Shown: in pieces, positions 26,491 through 39,584 of the stretch | Position numbering within the stretch: the stretch's first letter is position 1 | Layout: each line of letters starts with the position of its first letter | Notes under the pieces: model-generated | The model's input: only the letters and a program-made list of their open reading frames with translations | What the model was told of the DNA's origin: nothing | The model's database searches: none | Source of the DNA: Stachybotrys elegans | Lineage: Eukaryota > Ascomycota > Sordariomycetes > Hypocreales > Stachybotryaceae | Reading direction: 5' to 3' | Length of the DNA stretch: 64,000 bases | Assembly: GCA_020746835.1 (NCBI GenBank) | Contig: JAGPNK010000001.1 | Location: forward strand, 2,914,001-2,978,000 | Translations under genes and position numbers: made by a program

Positions 26491-29400
26491 GTTCTAAGTT
26501 TAGAGAGCCCAGAGTCGGTGCTGAGACTGGGACTAGAACGTGAAAAGAGCCGGGGTAGATAATGCCGCCCGCTTCCGGGACAAGGCGAGGAGACTGGTAG
26601 GGAAAGGGTACCGAGGGCACCGTTCGGACTCGGAAAGTGCGTTTCTATGTCGGTGTCGGACCCGGTGGTAAATGCCAGACAAGCGAGGCAGGGGAGAGAG
26701 AGTATACCGATGGCCTGTTCCGTGTAGCCGTCGGATGTGCCAAGTTGGGGACCTAGGTATCCTATGTCAAGAGACACCAAGATAGCAACTGACGTGTGGG
26801 TGTGTGTGTGTGGAGATGGGAAGAGCAGTTTATGCAGCAAGGCTCGTCTGTATTCTTGTCGCGCGTTTGGAATGAACCAAAATGGCTATTACGAAGCTCG
26901 TCGTCTGAGTGTGGCGCCCGGAACCAGGGAGAGGGATGGATGCGCACTCCGTAGGTCGCAGGAGAGGTCGCGGTCCCGGCTGGCAGGCAGAAAAAAGGGC
27001 AAGGTTCAGCCAACGGGGCAGGGCGCAAGGACCCGGAAATTGAAGCGTGTCGGAAGATATTCCTGGGCAGATGCGTTCCAGGAATGACCAGAATGCTTAT
27101 GCGCGCGTGCGCGCTAGGCACCCGAGGGCTGTACGGTTTGGTGGCAGACAGGAAGGAAGCGCTTGCAAAGGGAGGCGAAAGAGAAACCCCGGCCAAGGCG
27201 CGGCTATTCTCGACGATCCGTAGCAGGGCGGAGGAAGAGGGAAGTTGGTTTTTCGAGGGCGGTTCACGCGTGCGCCGAGCAGGAGGGGCTTTTTTTCTCT
27301 CTCTATCCGTATTCCCCTCGTGTTTCGGACAGCGCAGCAAGGGGGGGGGGAGGGGGTGGTCAGTCGATGGAAGAGAAGGGCCCCAATAGTCTTGCGCTTG
27401 TGGTGTGGGACCCAAATGATGTCCGTATGTACGTATGTATGTTTTTGGCCGACGACGATGCAGGTATGCTGGGGGGGAGGAGGGAGAAGTGTGTGTGGTG
27501 ATGGTGGTGGTGGTGGTGTGGCTGTCTGGTGCGAGCGGCAGCGGGTGTGCTTGATGGCGATGGGGGAGAAGGAAGCGAGGGAGGAGGATGACGATGACGA
27601 TAATGATGGTAACGATGATAGCGACGGCGATTGGCGCCCGATGGCTTGTTGGTCGAGTTTGAGCAAGGCACTTGCTTCCTCTTCTGGCCGTCATGGAGCC
27701 GAGCCAGGCAACACCCAGCCAATCGCCACTGACCACCCCGCCATTTAGGTCTCCGCGTTAATTTAGTACTTGGGTCAGTCATCTAGGCAGGCACCCTACC
27801 CTATATGCCCCATACTACTTTGTCCAACGACGGCATCCCAATATGCGTCACGCAATGCCTTCTTCCAGGACTTGTAGTGAGGGCTAGAGTCAGCTGCTCT
27901 TTCTGCTCACGCGCTACTCTGCCTCCCTGCCCGATGTAGCATGCCTTTTTGTCACATCGCGATCTATTACCTCAGTACAGAGCGCTACAACTCCCGCGTG
28001 TTACCTTGCATGTGTCGGGGGGGAAAGATGTCGCCATGCTTTTTTGTGCTTCCCTGACTAAGGACACGCCATTTGCTGGGAGAGATGGGAGGATGCGGAA
28101 CTTCTCCCTCGGTGGCATTTAGCTATTACTTTTTACAGCATGGCCGGACCGCCTTTCACCCTCTCTTTCCCCTTTTCAGATATACTTTCTGCATCGAGGA
28201 GACAACAATTCCATATGGCAGCGGTTGACGAATCCGAGCACAAGCTGCCCACACATCGCACCGCGTCATCATCAAATCCTATCAACATTTTGATAGAGTA
28301 CGCCCTGGGAGGTGGGGGGCAACCCGACCTTCCCGGGTTCCATTTAGCTCATGGGATTCAATATCTTTCTGCCGTTCACCGGGAGTTGAAAGGCATACGC
28401 AAGTGGCGCACGGCTGTCGCAAGACCCGGAACCAAGGGAAACAAGGGATTCGATGCTGTTGCGCCTCAGACTCCGGGGTCCCAACCACTGACCACTCCCT
28501 CATGCTTATGTGCTCGATCGGATCATAAGGGTAGGGAGCATGTACGCCAAATGCCAGGCACTCATGTGCGCTTGTTTCACCAACTGGTCTGCGAGCTGTT
28601 GGCTTTGTTCGGTGCTGCGGCGTAGTTCTTTCTCCCTGGACCTATTCCGCACCCTTGTCCTAGACAACTGCTTTCCGCAGCTCGCCATTTGGCGGTGTAT
28701 CGATCGTGGCGCCTCGTCTTATGAAAGAAGATGTCGGGAAGAAGTCAATTGGATGGTCGACGCCACTGCCATTTACCTTCGCCTCAACCCTCGCATCATC
28801 GTGATGCTTAGCTGCTTATCCCGCGCTTCCTCGTCACCACCATTTCTGCCACGGCCTCTTGCTCGGCAGATGCGATACACCCACTCATCACCCGGGGATA
28901 TGGCAACGGCTCGGCTCCTGTGCGGATGTGGTAAGTGGCGTAGGGTGGCGTAGAAGCGAGCTCCGTGCTGAGGTGAACCCATCCAAGGGGGTAAGTTATA
29001 GTAGCCCGTAGTCGACCTTTGAGGGTCGAGATTCACTGAACACGGAAGACGATGCCCATGATAGGAGTCGCCACTGGCGTGCGGCATCAGTATTCCGCGG
29101 TGACCATGTATCAGTACTGACAAAGTGCTTCACAGTGACGCACCAAGCAAGAAAAGGCAGTTCAGTAGCGCCATAGACGGGCGTTACCCATGCCCCCCAT
29201 ATGAATCCTTCCCAAACAACGACACTCGCTGGCCACGGGTCTCGACACGGACAACAGGTCGACATTGCATGCACATCGCGATCGCGGCGTGCTGGTGGTC
29301 CCTACCCCCACCAATTGCCGGGCCTTCCTGGAGACCGAGAGGCGAAATCGCTAACGAGAAACCATGTACGTGCATCCCCTTGTGCCAATGTCGGTCACAA

Positions 29401-32400
29401 TCTACCCTCGCCGCCCCCCAGAAACGGCCTCGAGCACGAGCACGCACTCGCCAACCTCGTCCCTTTTCCAAGCATGTCACAGGCCTCACGGCTGATGAGC
29501 AGCAGGGCTGCTCGCGTGTTATCAACGCCGCAAGCATTCAGGATCCTCCGCGATTTAGGATTCCGATCATGTGTTGGCCCAGGCATTCAGCAAGTGACGT
29601 GCCTCCCGTGTAAGATGCTAAGTCCCGTCCAGACCGTGCTTCTCTCCCTGACCCCCTTACGAGCCTGGAATGCCCGGCTCGTCCCCTGCTAGTTGGGCTG
29701 TCACAAATCGTGGTAAGAACTATTGCCGAGCAGCTCCAGGCCTCTAGGTCTGGGGCTTGGTGAGGTGTATACAACCTCTCTCTCCCTTTTTGTCTAATCA
29801 GCGATCACCGTTGGTGCCGAGGCGCAACGCACCACGCCAGGCGAATTAGCCCTTGTGTGTCGATCTCTTCCCCCGTTGCCGTCTTATACAAGTCCCCCGG
29901 CAAAAGGATGAGTGCCGGCTTCTGCTCCATGGCGGAAGCAAGTTTGAGTTGCAAACCAGGGGACGGTGGGAAACTTCAAAAGACCAATCGAATACCTAAG
30001 TGGCGGTCTAATTCAGGAGCAGCAGACCAGCGCTGTGCCAAGTTGAGCACTAGGCAATCCATGGCGATGGTGGTTCCTGACCAAGGATCCCGATATTGTT
30101 GAGGCACAGACGGGCCCAGCAGGCTGCGGGAGGATTCGCTGAGCGTTAGAGCTGGGCCTGGCAAATCGGCGAACTTACCTGGCACATACAGTAGAGCATC
30201 GCTAGAAATCCTGGACTGTCAGATCCGCAATGGCAGCCCCCCTGGGAACTTGTGATAGAGTTGGAAAGTATCGAGCCATGCTCCTGCTGCCGATCAGTTG
30301 ATGGTATTGATGCTGAAGCGGCCGTTCCGCACTCCACACCGCTCCCATCATACTGACAAGTGTTGGCAACCACGATGACGAGCTTGAACCTAGATAATCA
30401 CGGCGTGGTAGGAGCGCCGTCAGTGCGAGTGACTCCTTCAAGTAGGAGGGGAGAAACCCCATTATCTGCAGCTGGACTCTTAAAATGCCGATATTGGCAG
30501 CCATGTAAATCGCTCGGGAGAACTACAGGGCCACGCAGCTCACCGGGGCTTGGCAATTGAAGCTGTCGATATCGCTTATAGCCCGCTAGACCGGAGGAGG
30601 AAGATGGAGGTCCTGACGTGTTGCATGATTACTTGCTCCGTACTTCTAGCGCAGATGGCGGTAGGTAGAGCTGCCGGAAGCTCCCCGCAGGCATCACATG
30701 ATGGACCTCTCTTGTTCTTGTGGCGTTTCAAGATCAGCGCCGGCCTAGAGGTGCCGAGAACGAGTCGAAACCAAAAAGTTTTTGGGCTTACGTGCTATAA
30801 GCACATCTTCTCGGGCAGTCCTGCTCATGAGCATCTGCTCCGTCGACAATCGAAGGAACCCCGCTGCTAGGGCTATTGGTCATTTACCTTGTGCTTATTT
30901 GAAGCCTGGGCCTTCGAAAGATGGCCTCTGTGACATTGCTGGTGTTACCGCGGTGGCTTGGCTTAGCTGGTGTTGTATATGGCCTTATGCAAATGAAATT
31001 TCAAGGTAACCTCAGATGATAGAGACTGAAATAGCAACACTAGCTTCTAGAAGTGCCAATGAATCGTGGACCTGCGAAGAGAGGTAGCGGGGTTGACAGG
31101 GGAGGGGCGTGTGTGGGACACGCTGCTTCTGTGTTTCTGGAGATGGCCACGAGCTATCTTACCCCCCATATTATGTAGGGAATCTGGTCCACTCAGAATA
31201 GACCAGGGCACCCGGGGCTCATCAAGGGTGGCTGGATGCCCCATAGCCCAGTAAGCCACTATCCCCAGGACGGGCAGACAGACGGACTCCAGCTTGCTCC
31301 CTTCGGTTAAGCAGCCACACCCGCAGGTGGCTGTCGGCTGTCGTTCGATAGAGGAGGGGGGCATTTGTTTCTAGTTTTAGAACTTCGGCTGTTTCAGATA
31401 ATTGACGAACACCCAGCATTCACACCTGATCCCTGTATGGTGATCAACGGAAACATGCTTGTTATTCGCCGCCCCATGGACGCCCACCTTGGGTTACCAA
31501 AACAAGTTGGTAGTACATACGAAATGCCTTGTTGAGAATGAAAAGGCCCTCCCTGACGAAGAGCCCGTAATTGCGTATGCCATGTCGCGATACCTGCTCG
31601 CTGCCTTCGCCGCCTTGTAATGGAGACCGGGTGTGTTGGGCAGGTGGTGACGATTGACGAGCTCCTGAGCTGTACGATCTGAGCTGTGCGACACATGCAT
31701 GATGACAGTGCACCACCACCCGATGCAGGTAGACAGCTCTGAGCAACAGCGCATGCTTGAGGTCGGCGACTTGGTCCACCCGAGACAGATGACTGGTCCC
31801 TGCTACGCCGTCTCGGGTAGGAAAAATGCTCTTGCAGCCACGATTCGGAGCCGAGACGGCCACATATGACACCAGACACCAAGGTTTGCTTGAGTCATCA
31901 TAATAAGACAGCTTGGCCCATGCGTGCCTGAAGCCTGTATCAGATGAGCTATAGAGGCAGGAGAGGGTTGCAGCGCAGCGTTGCAGTGCTCACAGTCCCA
32001 GGCTGCAACTTGCGCCGCCTTGGCAGGGTCAAGCGTGTGTGGTAAGGATGTGCTCCTCCCGCGCAAGCCGCCCACCCCCAAGGTTTGCGCGGGGGTCGGC
32101 TAACTTTCGGAAAATGAAGTGGTTGCCTATCCAGAACCTCGCTGGGGATCCGTGACAGGAGTTAAGATCATCTATGAGCAGGGTGTGCCTGGCATCCAAC
32201 TCACCCATGACCTAGCTTCCGTACCCGCTGGAGGATTGGCTTGCCGTTCTGGAGACGAGCTAGACAGCTTTTGAGGGGGACAAGATTGCCATGCTCTGCA
32301 GGATTCAGGGCACGCGCAGTTGTCTGATTTTTGATGCAAGGGAGCCACGCGATCGAGCTTATGGTTTGATTTGCAGAACCGCTCGACAGCTTTGTGTCTG

Positions 32401-33593
32401 ATACATCCGGCGGGTCCTCCGTGGCCAGTAAAGGGCGCGACCGGACTCTGAGCCCAGTTCACTGCAAATTTGTTCCTGTCTTTTCATTCCTGGACCATGG
32501 GGGCAGGCTCTTCAGTGCTTGGGCCCTGTAATATGGAATGATAACCCACTGCGCATTATCATGCCACCGCCTAGTGGATTGTCCAACGTTTTGTCCTTTG
32601 ACGAAAAATTAGTGCGGTCGACCGTTGCGCAAATCGGGCCAGACGCAGCAGCGCCTCACCGTACGGCGTGCAGTGCTGATGCTCTACCCCAGTTATTTGC
32701 TGCTCAACCACTAATGAATGACCAGAGATGCACCGGTACTGGCCCTGGAAGGGGGGAGCGCGTATCTAGCACCGACGTCTAGCTGAGTAATGGTCGTCAT
32801 CTCGCTGGTACTCTGTGCTGCATGTACTGCACAGTCGCAGTAATGTACCTTTAGAAGAGTCAGGGATGAGGGAAGTCGGTCGAACTCTGCTAGCCCGCAG
32901 GTGCGACACTTCTCTGAAGTGAAGATAGACGTGCATGCTCTACCAACGTTACATTGAGGGGTTGTTCCATGAGACCACGGAAAGCGCAAGGACTCAAAGT
33001 TGAGTTATCCGAACTAGACCGGAACAGATGTGCAGCAGAGGTGTGTGTGGATATGGGCCCAAGGGCGAGGGCGACAGCGCAGCATTGTGGGAGTGGATAA
33101 TTGTTCCGATGAGGGGGTTTGCACTCGTGGCATGCACCTCCCGTCGTTAGGGCTGTTTGATCCACGTCAATGTCCTTTTGTCAGGTTTCTGTTCGAGTTA
33201 GCGCAGACTGCACTCTGATGATGTGCGTATGCCGTGCTGCCAACATGATTGGGCGGAATAGACGCCATCCCCTACCCTATTGAGACGATGTAGGGGACGA
33301 CTCGCCTTCGATCGCAGGCTCATAACGTCATGGACGATAGGTTTCGACCAGGGAGGCTGTGCAAAAAGAAAACGGACTGGGTTATCTGGGCTCGCTTCCG
33401 CACGGGCTCTTTCGGGGTGATCGGCCCGTCACAAACGTAGTTCGTAAAGTTACTGAAGCGAGGGCACGGGGTTCTAGAGCTCACGAGTCCTTGATGGCCC
33501 CTCTGAAGAAATGTCCAGGCATTCTTCCCCCCCTTGCGGAACACCCAAGAAACAGGGGCGGAGACTTGGCTCACACAAGGACGTGTGCATTCT

Positions 33594-33631
33594 TGATTGA
33601 CTGACTGACTGATTGATTTGATTTGATTTGC
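33594..33631. repeat. GATT/GACT simple repeat
   Basis: An imperfect run of GACT, GATT and GATTT units. Microsatellite in non-coding DNA. Confidence 0.8.
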
Positions 33632-36600
33632 ATACCGCCGTCAGGATGGGTCGAAACGGCGTCGAGTACCTGGTGGGCAGGGGGTTAAGGTGAGGGGAGG
33701 GGAATAAAAATCCGAGACAATACGCGGGATACGTCAAGCAAGGCCGGCCTCATCATCTCATGGCATCGATAAGCAGGTCGGTGGGTGGGCGGCGGCCAAG
33801 CTGTCGTCGGATGTCGGTGGGATGTGGGAACTGAGAAAGAACCATTGCATTGAAGGTGAGGCTTGGTCAAGAACGTGGCCAGTGCTCCCAGTCATCGACA
33901 GTGGGGATTACCTAACGCAATACGCTGATTGGCGATAATGCGCCGCCGCAGCGAGCTAGCAGGAACAGAGAAGTAGGCAAGAGCAGGCAGAGCAGGCAAG
34001 AGCCAGGGCGCTGGACGTTTTGGGTTAGTGAGTTAGGCGAGCGGGCGCGGATCGCAGCCCTACACCTGGCAACCTTGGCGGGTTTTGGCTGGGCCAGTCA
34101 AGCGACCTCCCCCTCACAACCTTACTTGGTATGGCACTCTGTACCTTGGTTTTCCATTCTGCAGTCAGGGATGCCAGGTGGTGGTGGGCGATTCCACCCT
34201 CCAGAAGCCAGAGGTGCAGCTCGATGCAACATTGCCAGGCACTCTTTGTTCCACCGTACATGAGCATCTGTCCAATCAGGCCGTCTTCGACACCCATCGA
34301 CAGGTTCAGCTAACGTTGGCCACATGGCTGAGCCCGACGTAAAGGGAACGAGGCTGACGCCGTATCTGCTGGGCGCTGCAATCAGGCACAGGCACAGGCA
34401 CAAGCTGCCTTGCACAGCACAAACGTGCCAAAGCCAAAGTCGTCACTCGACAAGTGCAATTGTCACCGCCACACAACACCCGGGTACGGTACCTGTATGG
34501 GCCCTTCGGTGGGATAACATAGGTACCTAATTACCTACCTAGGGCACAGTCTCGCGGACTGCTCGGCCGAGGAGCCCGTGGGCCTGGGGCGAGCAAACCC
34601 CGGCCGAGAGCCTGGGACAGAGCCAGAGTGGCAAGGCGTCTTTCTGGATTTTTGCTCGTCGCCCGCCCGCCCGCACGCACGCCCGCCCCCTTCTCCCATT
34701 CCCACCCCCTTGCTGGGTTCTTCACATTCACGGGCGCAAACGCGGGCGCGCTTAGTTCTTGCTTGTGTGTGCCTGCGTGTGTGTGCGTGTGTGTGAGTTT
34801 TAATAGGCGGACCAGAAGGAAAAGGTGCTGTTTTGGGCTTTGTGCGCCTGGGCTGGACATTGCTCAGGACTTACCCAAGCCTTGGTACATACAGCGCCCG
34901 TGTTGGGACGTCAGCAGGGGCTGAGCGAGACTTCAACGTTGAGCCGACAGCAGTGGACGAACGACCCATCCGTACAGAGGCGGACAGTGAGTGTCGCTTA
35001 CATACATACAGGCACACTCTTAGATCAAATCTCCACGCAGAGGGAAAGGACCGCTTGCTTCCAAATCAAGCAACAGTGGGCTGTCTCTCCGCCCTTGGTT
35101 GGCTTAGATTGCTTACTGTACTCTGCGTCCAGGTAAATGCGGTTCATCCTCCTCCTCCACAACCATCATCGCCAATACCAACAGGGCATAGCACATGAGG
35201 ATATAATAGTACATACGGATGCTGCGACCAGTCCAAGGACCCGTTGAGCTTATTGAGGGACCACTGCTATACTTGCACTGTGGATAGGTTGGCCACCAGC
35301 CACCCGTCCGCGGGCGCTGGTGGCCTATTAGCCCACTCACCCCTTGACCAGAAATGACGGTGCTTCCAAAAGGTCACGTCCAGCAACCTGTAGTCCGGTA
35401 TGGGCAGTAGCCGAAGCCCCCGCATTGGCATAGCGTCTTTCGGAAATAGGAACCTCGATTGACCAAGACACTCAAGCGCACGCACGCTCCAGTGCCAGCT
35501 AGCGTCATGTGTGAGGTAAAAGTAGCAACAATTGCCAGGGTGAAGGGGCCACCCGGGTTGGTGTCACTTGGTCGTGACCGAGTACCCGACGACACGGAGA
35601 GTTGCTCGACGATCTCCAAAACACCGGAGGCAGGGGAGTGGGAAAAAAACAACAAAAACAGGAACAGACGCCAAACACGTGTCGTCAGCCAGCTGAAGAG
35701 GAAATGGGAGGGAGAGGAAAGAGAGTCATTCGTCTTGGGAGTGGGGGTCAGACAGATGTCTGGGCAGCTTCCATGCAGAGAAGCACAGAAGGGTGATGAA
35801 GAACCCAGAGCGCGGGAAATCGTGTGCTCGGTTTCTGGGGCTGCGAGGCAGCTCGTCTCTGTGAGGGACAGACAGCAGAGAGCAGATTGGCAAGCCCCGC
35901 AGGGATTCGGATCCTCTGTCGTGGTTCAGCAACGACCCATGTGTCCCCCTCCCCTCGAGGGCCCTGATGGCTAATCATGGTGCAAGGGGATCCAAAACAG
36001 CTGCCTGGCTGTACATGGTGGCAGCTGGTTGGTCTGTGAGCGAGGTTCGTTCCGTCATGGCTGTTGTCATTGGATACCCGTCCTCCTCCCGTCTCCGTTC
36101 ACTGGGGGCCCCTGGGCAGGTGGTTTGGCCTATCCGCCCCCCATCACATCATCTCTTCTCCATGAATTGACCATGTCTCCAGCCCGCGCGCCGACGGCAT
36201 TTGCGCCCCCAAGCAAAATCCCTTCCCGTCTCATGGGCTGGAATACTTCATTCGTGACGGGCGAAAATGCGCCGAGGGATGGTGCGGCAGCTTCCACATG
36301 GGCATGGAATTGGATCGTCGTTCAGCTTGGGGTCATACAGACAGACGCCTTGTCTTGATTTCAGCCACTTGTAGGTACTGCTACCACACACATGGCCCCG
36401 GGGAATTTGCTCCCGTGGTACGGTGTACACGACCAGTCTGTCGCTACTCTTTGCCCGGTTGTCGCTGACCCGCCCGTCTGAACAAATACACGGGTTAATT
36501 ACCCTTTTGGTCTCCACAACCACCACTACCTCTGCTGTCTTGACGTCGGTCCAGCATTTCTCTTGCTCTGTCCCTTGGGGGCCCAGGCTAAGGCGCACTG

Positions 36601-38203
36601 GACTGAACTGACGCGACCTTCGTTAGGGGCCCGCACCCCAAGGGACAAAAAGAGCGAGGGGCAAACAATGGGACAGGGACTCGAAGATCCACACACATCG
36701 TGGTGACCTTGTGAAGGCCCATTCCTTGTTGCTGGAGCATGCGCCCACGGAAATGTACGCAGGTACATACATACATACATGTCTGCATACCGCACGGTTC
36801 TGAGGGCCAGGGTTGCCAGGAGAGGGCATCTTTGAAGCTAGCGCGGGCGTGGGATACTGATGAAGGGGAGAACAAGGGCTCTACTGGGGAGCAGAGGCAG
36901 GGGTAAGGGCGAGGAAGACGTGGGAGGAGCATCACCAAGCTGGCTGCAACGAGAGCAGAGAGGCCGAGAAGGAAAGGCGTCAAGAGAAGCTGGAGTTAGG
37001 GAGGGGAGGCGGGACCTGACCGTCTCTGACTTCGACCGTCTGCCCGTCTGTCCGTTTCTGCTCGTCTGTCTTGGGTCACGGTGGATCCGTCGTTAGTGGT
37101 GCTATCATCTCAGACGCCATGCTGTTTACAGTAGGGCGTAGACGCAGACAAGGGAGCAAGCCACGATGGTCTTGTTTCATTTCCCACAGCCTCTCAACAT
37201 TTGGCTCGTCCCTTGGGGGGAGAGTTGTCCGTGTCTGTTCGCAAGCTCATGCAGGCAATGATGATGCGGATGATAATATCGATGATGGGAGGAATGGCGG
37301 GGCCATATGAGTAGAACATTTGGAAACACACTAGCCACTGCTTAGGCTGGTCTGATCTTGTCTTATTGTTTACTATTTTCATTCTGGAGGTGATTATGGC
37401 CCCAGGAGGCATTGTCATGGCTGAGCAGGTTGGCATAACGGGCTGCTTCTATGCTGCCATGGCATCGTCGTTGCTGGCTGGCTGGCGGCTAGACAGGCAT
37501 CCAGATGTTCGTTCTCCTCTTTCTTTTTTCTTCTTTCTTTTTTTCCGTCTCTTCCTCTTGTCGCTCCTCTATATTTTTGCTTCTGCTCTGGCTTGCCTTT
37601 TCATATGTTGGGGATAATTCTGGTGTCGAGGCTGACGACCCGGGCTTGACGGATTGACCACAGACTGCTCTGACTGACTGATGTGAGGTTCGAGTAATAC
37701 TGTAATAGTAAGTCAGGCAATTCATCCAGTCATAGCCATAGTCTGGCCTGGCCATGTCTTCCACCTTCCAGCGCAAGGCGGAGAGACAAATTTGGAAATC
37801 CATAAGACACGCCCGCCCACACCCCCTCTCCATTTCTCCCGCTAGCCACAACTGGATAGACCTACCCTGGTTTCTCAAAGTCCCAAAAGCTGCAGCAATC
37901 AAGTGGTACCTGATGGAGTCGACGGAGGGGGAGCCATCGCACGCACCGCACCGCACCGTGAAGATACCCGGCCGGGTCCTTCGCCAGCCGACAGTGTCCG
38001 TGCCCAGGGTGCGAGAGATAAGTCAGTTGAGAGGTGTGGTGGGCAGGTGGAGGAGAACGAGGGCGTGAGGCGAACGAATGAACAAATGTGTAAGAAGCAG
38101 TGAGTGAGAAGAAGAAAAGTGAAGGACAGGAAGAAATCGAGGTTGTATGAACGAATTACTAGCAGAATAGAGTGAGGCAAGAGCAGGAAGCCAAAGGTCC
38201 CTG

Positions 38204-38260
38204 CCTCTTTCTCTCTCTCTCTCTTGCTCTTGCTCTTGCTCTTTCCCTTTCGCTTTCTCA
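38204..38260. repeat. CT and TTGCTC microsatellite
   Basis: A (CT)n stretch runs directly into four TTGCTC-type hexamers and then CTTTCCC-like pyrimidine sequence. Polypyrimidine microsatellite upstream of the C2H2 gene. Confidence 0.85.
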
Positions 38261-38590
38261 TGCCTACCTGCCTGCCTGCCCGCCCGTTACTTAATACCAA
38301 TTATGCCTGCTTGGGGACCCCTTGTACCGCACGCCTTTTACACACTCCTCCTCTTTACGTTCAACTCACTCACACACTCACTCACACACACTCGCACGCA
38401 CATACCCATCCCTGGCTCCTGGCTCTAGCTCCTCATGGATATGGATATGGGAAGTGGATGGGGACCGCCAATGCTCATCTCTCTCTCCCTCTCCCCTGTC
38501 CCTGGGGCCCTGTCCGTCGTTTCCCTTCGTCATGCACCGGGGTGTGCTAAAGGCCGTAGTTTGCCTTCACACACTCTCTCCAGCCAGTCC

Positions 38591-38624
38591 CCATCCCAGC
38601 ATCCCAGCATCCCAGCATCATCCC
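38591..38624. repeat. 8-bp tandem repeat (ATCCCAGC)
   Basis: At least three perfect tandem copies of the 8-bp unit ATCCCAGC, followed by a partial copy, in non-coding DNA. Confidence 0.85.
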
Positions 38625-39467
38625 AGGGCCCTGTCGGGTCTGTCGTTGTACACCACGTTGTGGTGCAGGCTGCGACTGCCCACCTCGATCCATCCGTTCA
38701 TCCATATAAGTTGTCGCCATGTCCTGACCTAGGGATCGAGGCTCAGATCATATACTCCGCCAAAGATAGATCTTCTACCTCTTCTCCATCCATAAATCCC
38801 CTCGTCCCCGTCTACGACAGGTCTCAGTTCTGCCTTGCCCTGCCCTGCATTTAATGCACAACCATCCCCCGCGTCTCCTCATCACCACCAAGGACCCTGC
38901 TTCTCCTACGGCACTGCCTCGACATCATCAGCCTTGCTCTACTTCTACTTTGACCTTAAACTACCTTCCTTCCTCCAACTTGTTGACCACTTCCGTCACG
39001 CCGATCTCGACGCCAGTCATTCACCATCACCATCATCGTCACATCGACATCGTCACTTACAAATCATCTACTAAATCCGCCATCTGCGTCCTCTTTTGAG
39101 AGCAACCTAGCCATATCGGACCTGTACGTCTACCATTTTGCCTGGTGCGGCAACACTTCCACCCGCCCTTGATCAAGCCCTCATCCTCCGCCAAACTTTA
39201 CGACCTTTCCGCTCACCATCTCCCTTCAAGATAAACCGTATTTAGTCTGCCATCTCCCTTTTCGACGACAGATTCCTTCATTCCCTATTTCCACTAGCTT
39301 TTGCCCCTCGACCCGGCATAGCTCATCCCTCCCCCCTCCCGAAAAAGCCGTCACCCGCCGGCGCAATCTGGGACGCCACCATCTTACACACCCTCGACTT
39401 GGCAGCCAGAAACACCCTGGACAGTCATCTACTTGCATCATCGGCTTCTCAACCTCCCCCCCGAGCC

Positions 39468-39476
39468 TTATATAAG
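39468..39476 (+). promoter_or_regulatory. Probable TATA box of the C2H2 gene
   Basis: The sequence TTATATAAG lies about 110 bp upstream of the ATG at 39585, after a long CT-rich stretch and before a pyrimidine-rich leader. Spacing and sequence fit a TATA element; no transcript data are available. Confidence 0.5.
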
Positions 39477-39584
39477 TCGGCCCCGTCGTCTACTTTCGAG
39501 CCTCGTCCTCACCCCCCATCAATCATCATCTCACCCCATCTCTTCTTCTCGGCTTCATAGCAACAACTTTCAGATATCGCAACA

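Larger units (their letters stand above)
26491..39467. other. Long gene-poor region, about 13 kb
   Basis: No coding sequence can be supported between the Pkr1 start and the promoter of the C2H2 gene. Open frames are short apart from low-complexity ones at 26133-26840 and 26762-27736, which lie over CA/GA-rich repeats. Base composition looks like the rest of the window, not AT-rich as expected of RIP-mutated transposons. Simple repeats are frequent (GT/CA tracts near 26795 and 34770, GTAT/TACA tracts near 27425 and 36765, CT tracts near 38205). It may hold promoter elements, a long leader or a non-coding RNA for the downstream regulator; none can be shown from sequence alone. Confidence 0.55.

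Noticed and set aside
26133..27736. Long minus-strand open frames (235 and 324 residues) upstream of and over Pkr1
   Set aside because: They are built from low-complexity His/Thr/Pro/Ser-rich translation of CA and GGT repeats, overlap the Pkr1 start in another frame and show no family motif.
35459..35974. 171-residue plus-strand frame in the gene-poor region
   Set aside because: Hydrophilic random-looking sequence without motif or splice context; the minus strand is similarly open.
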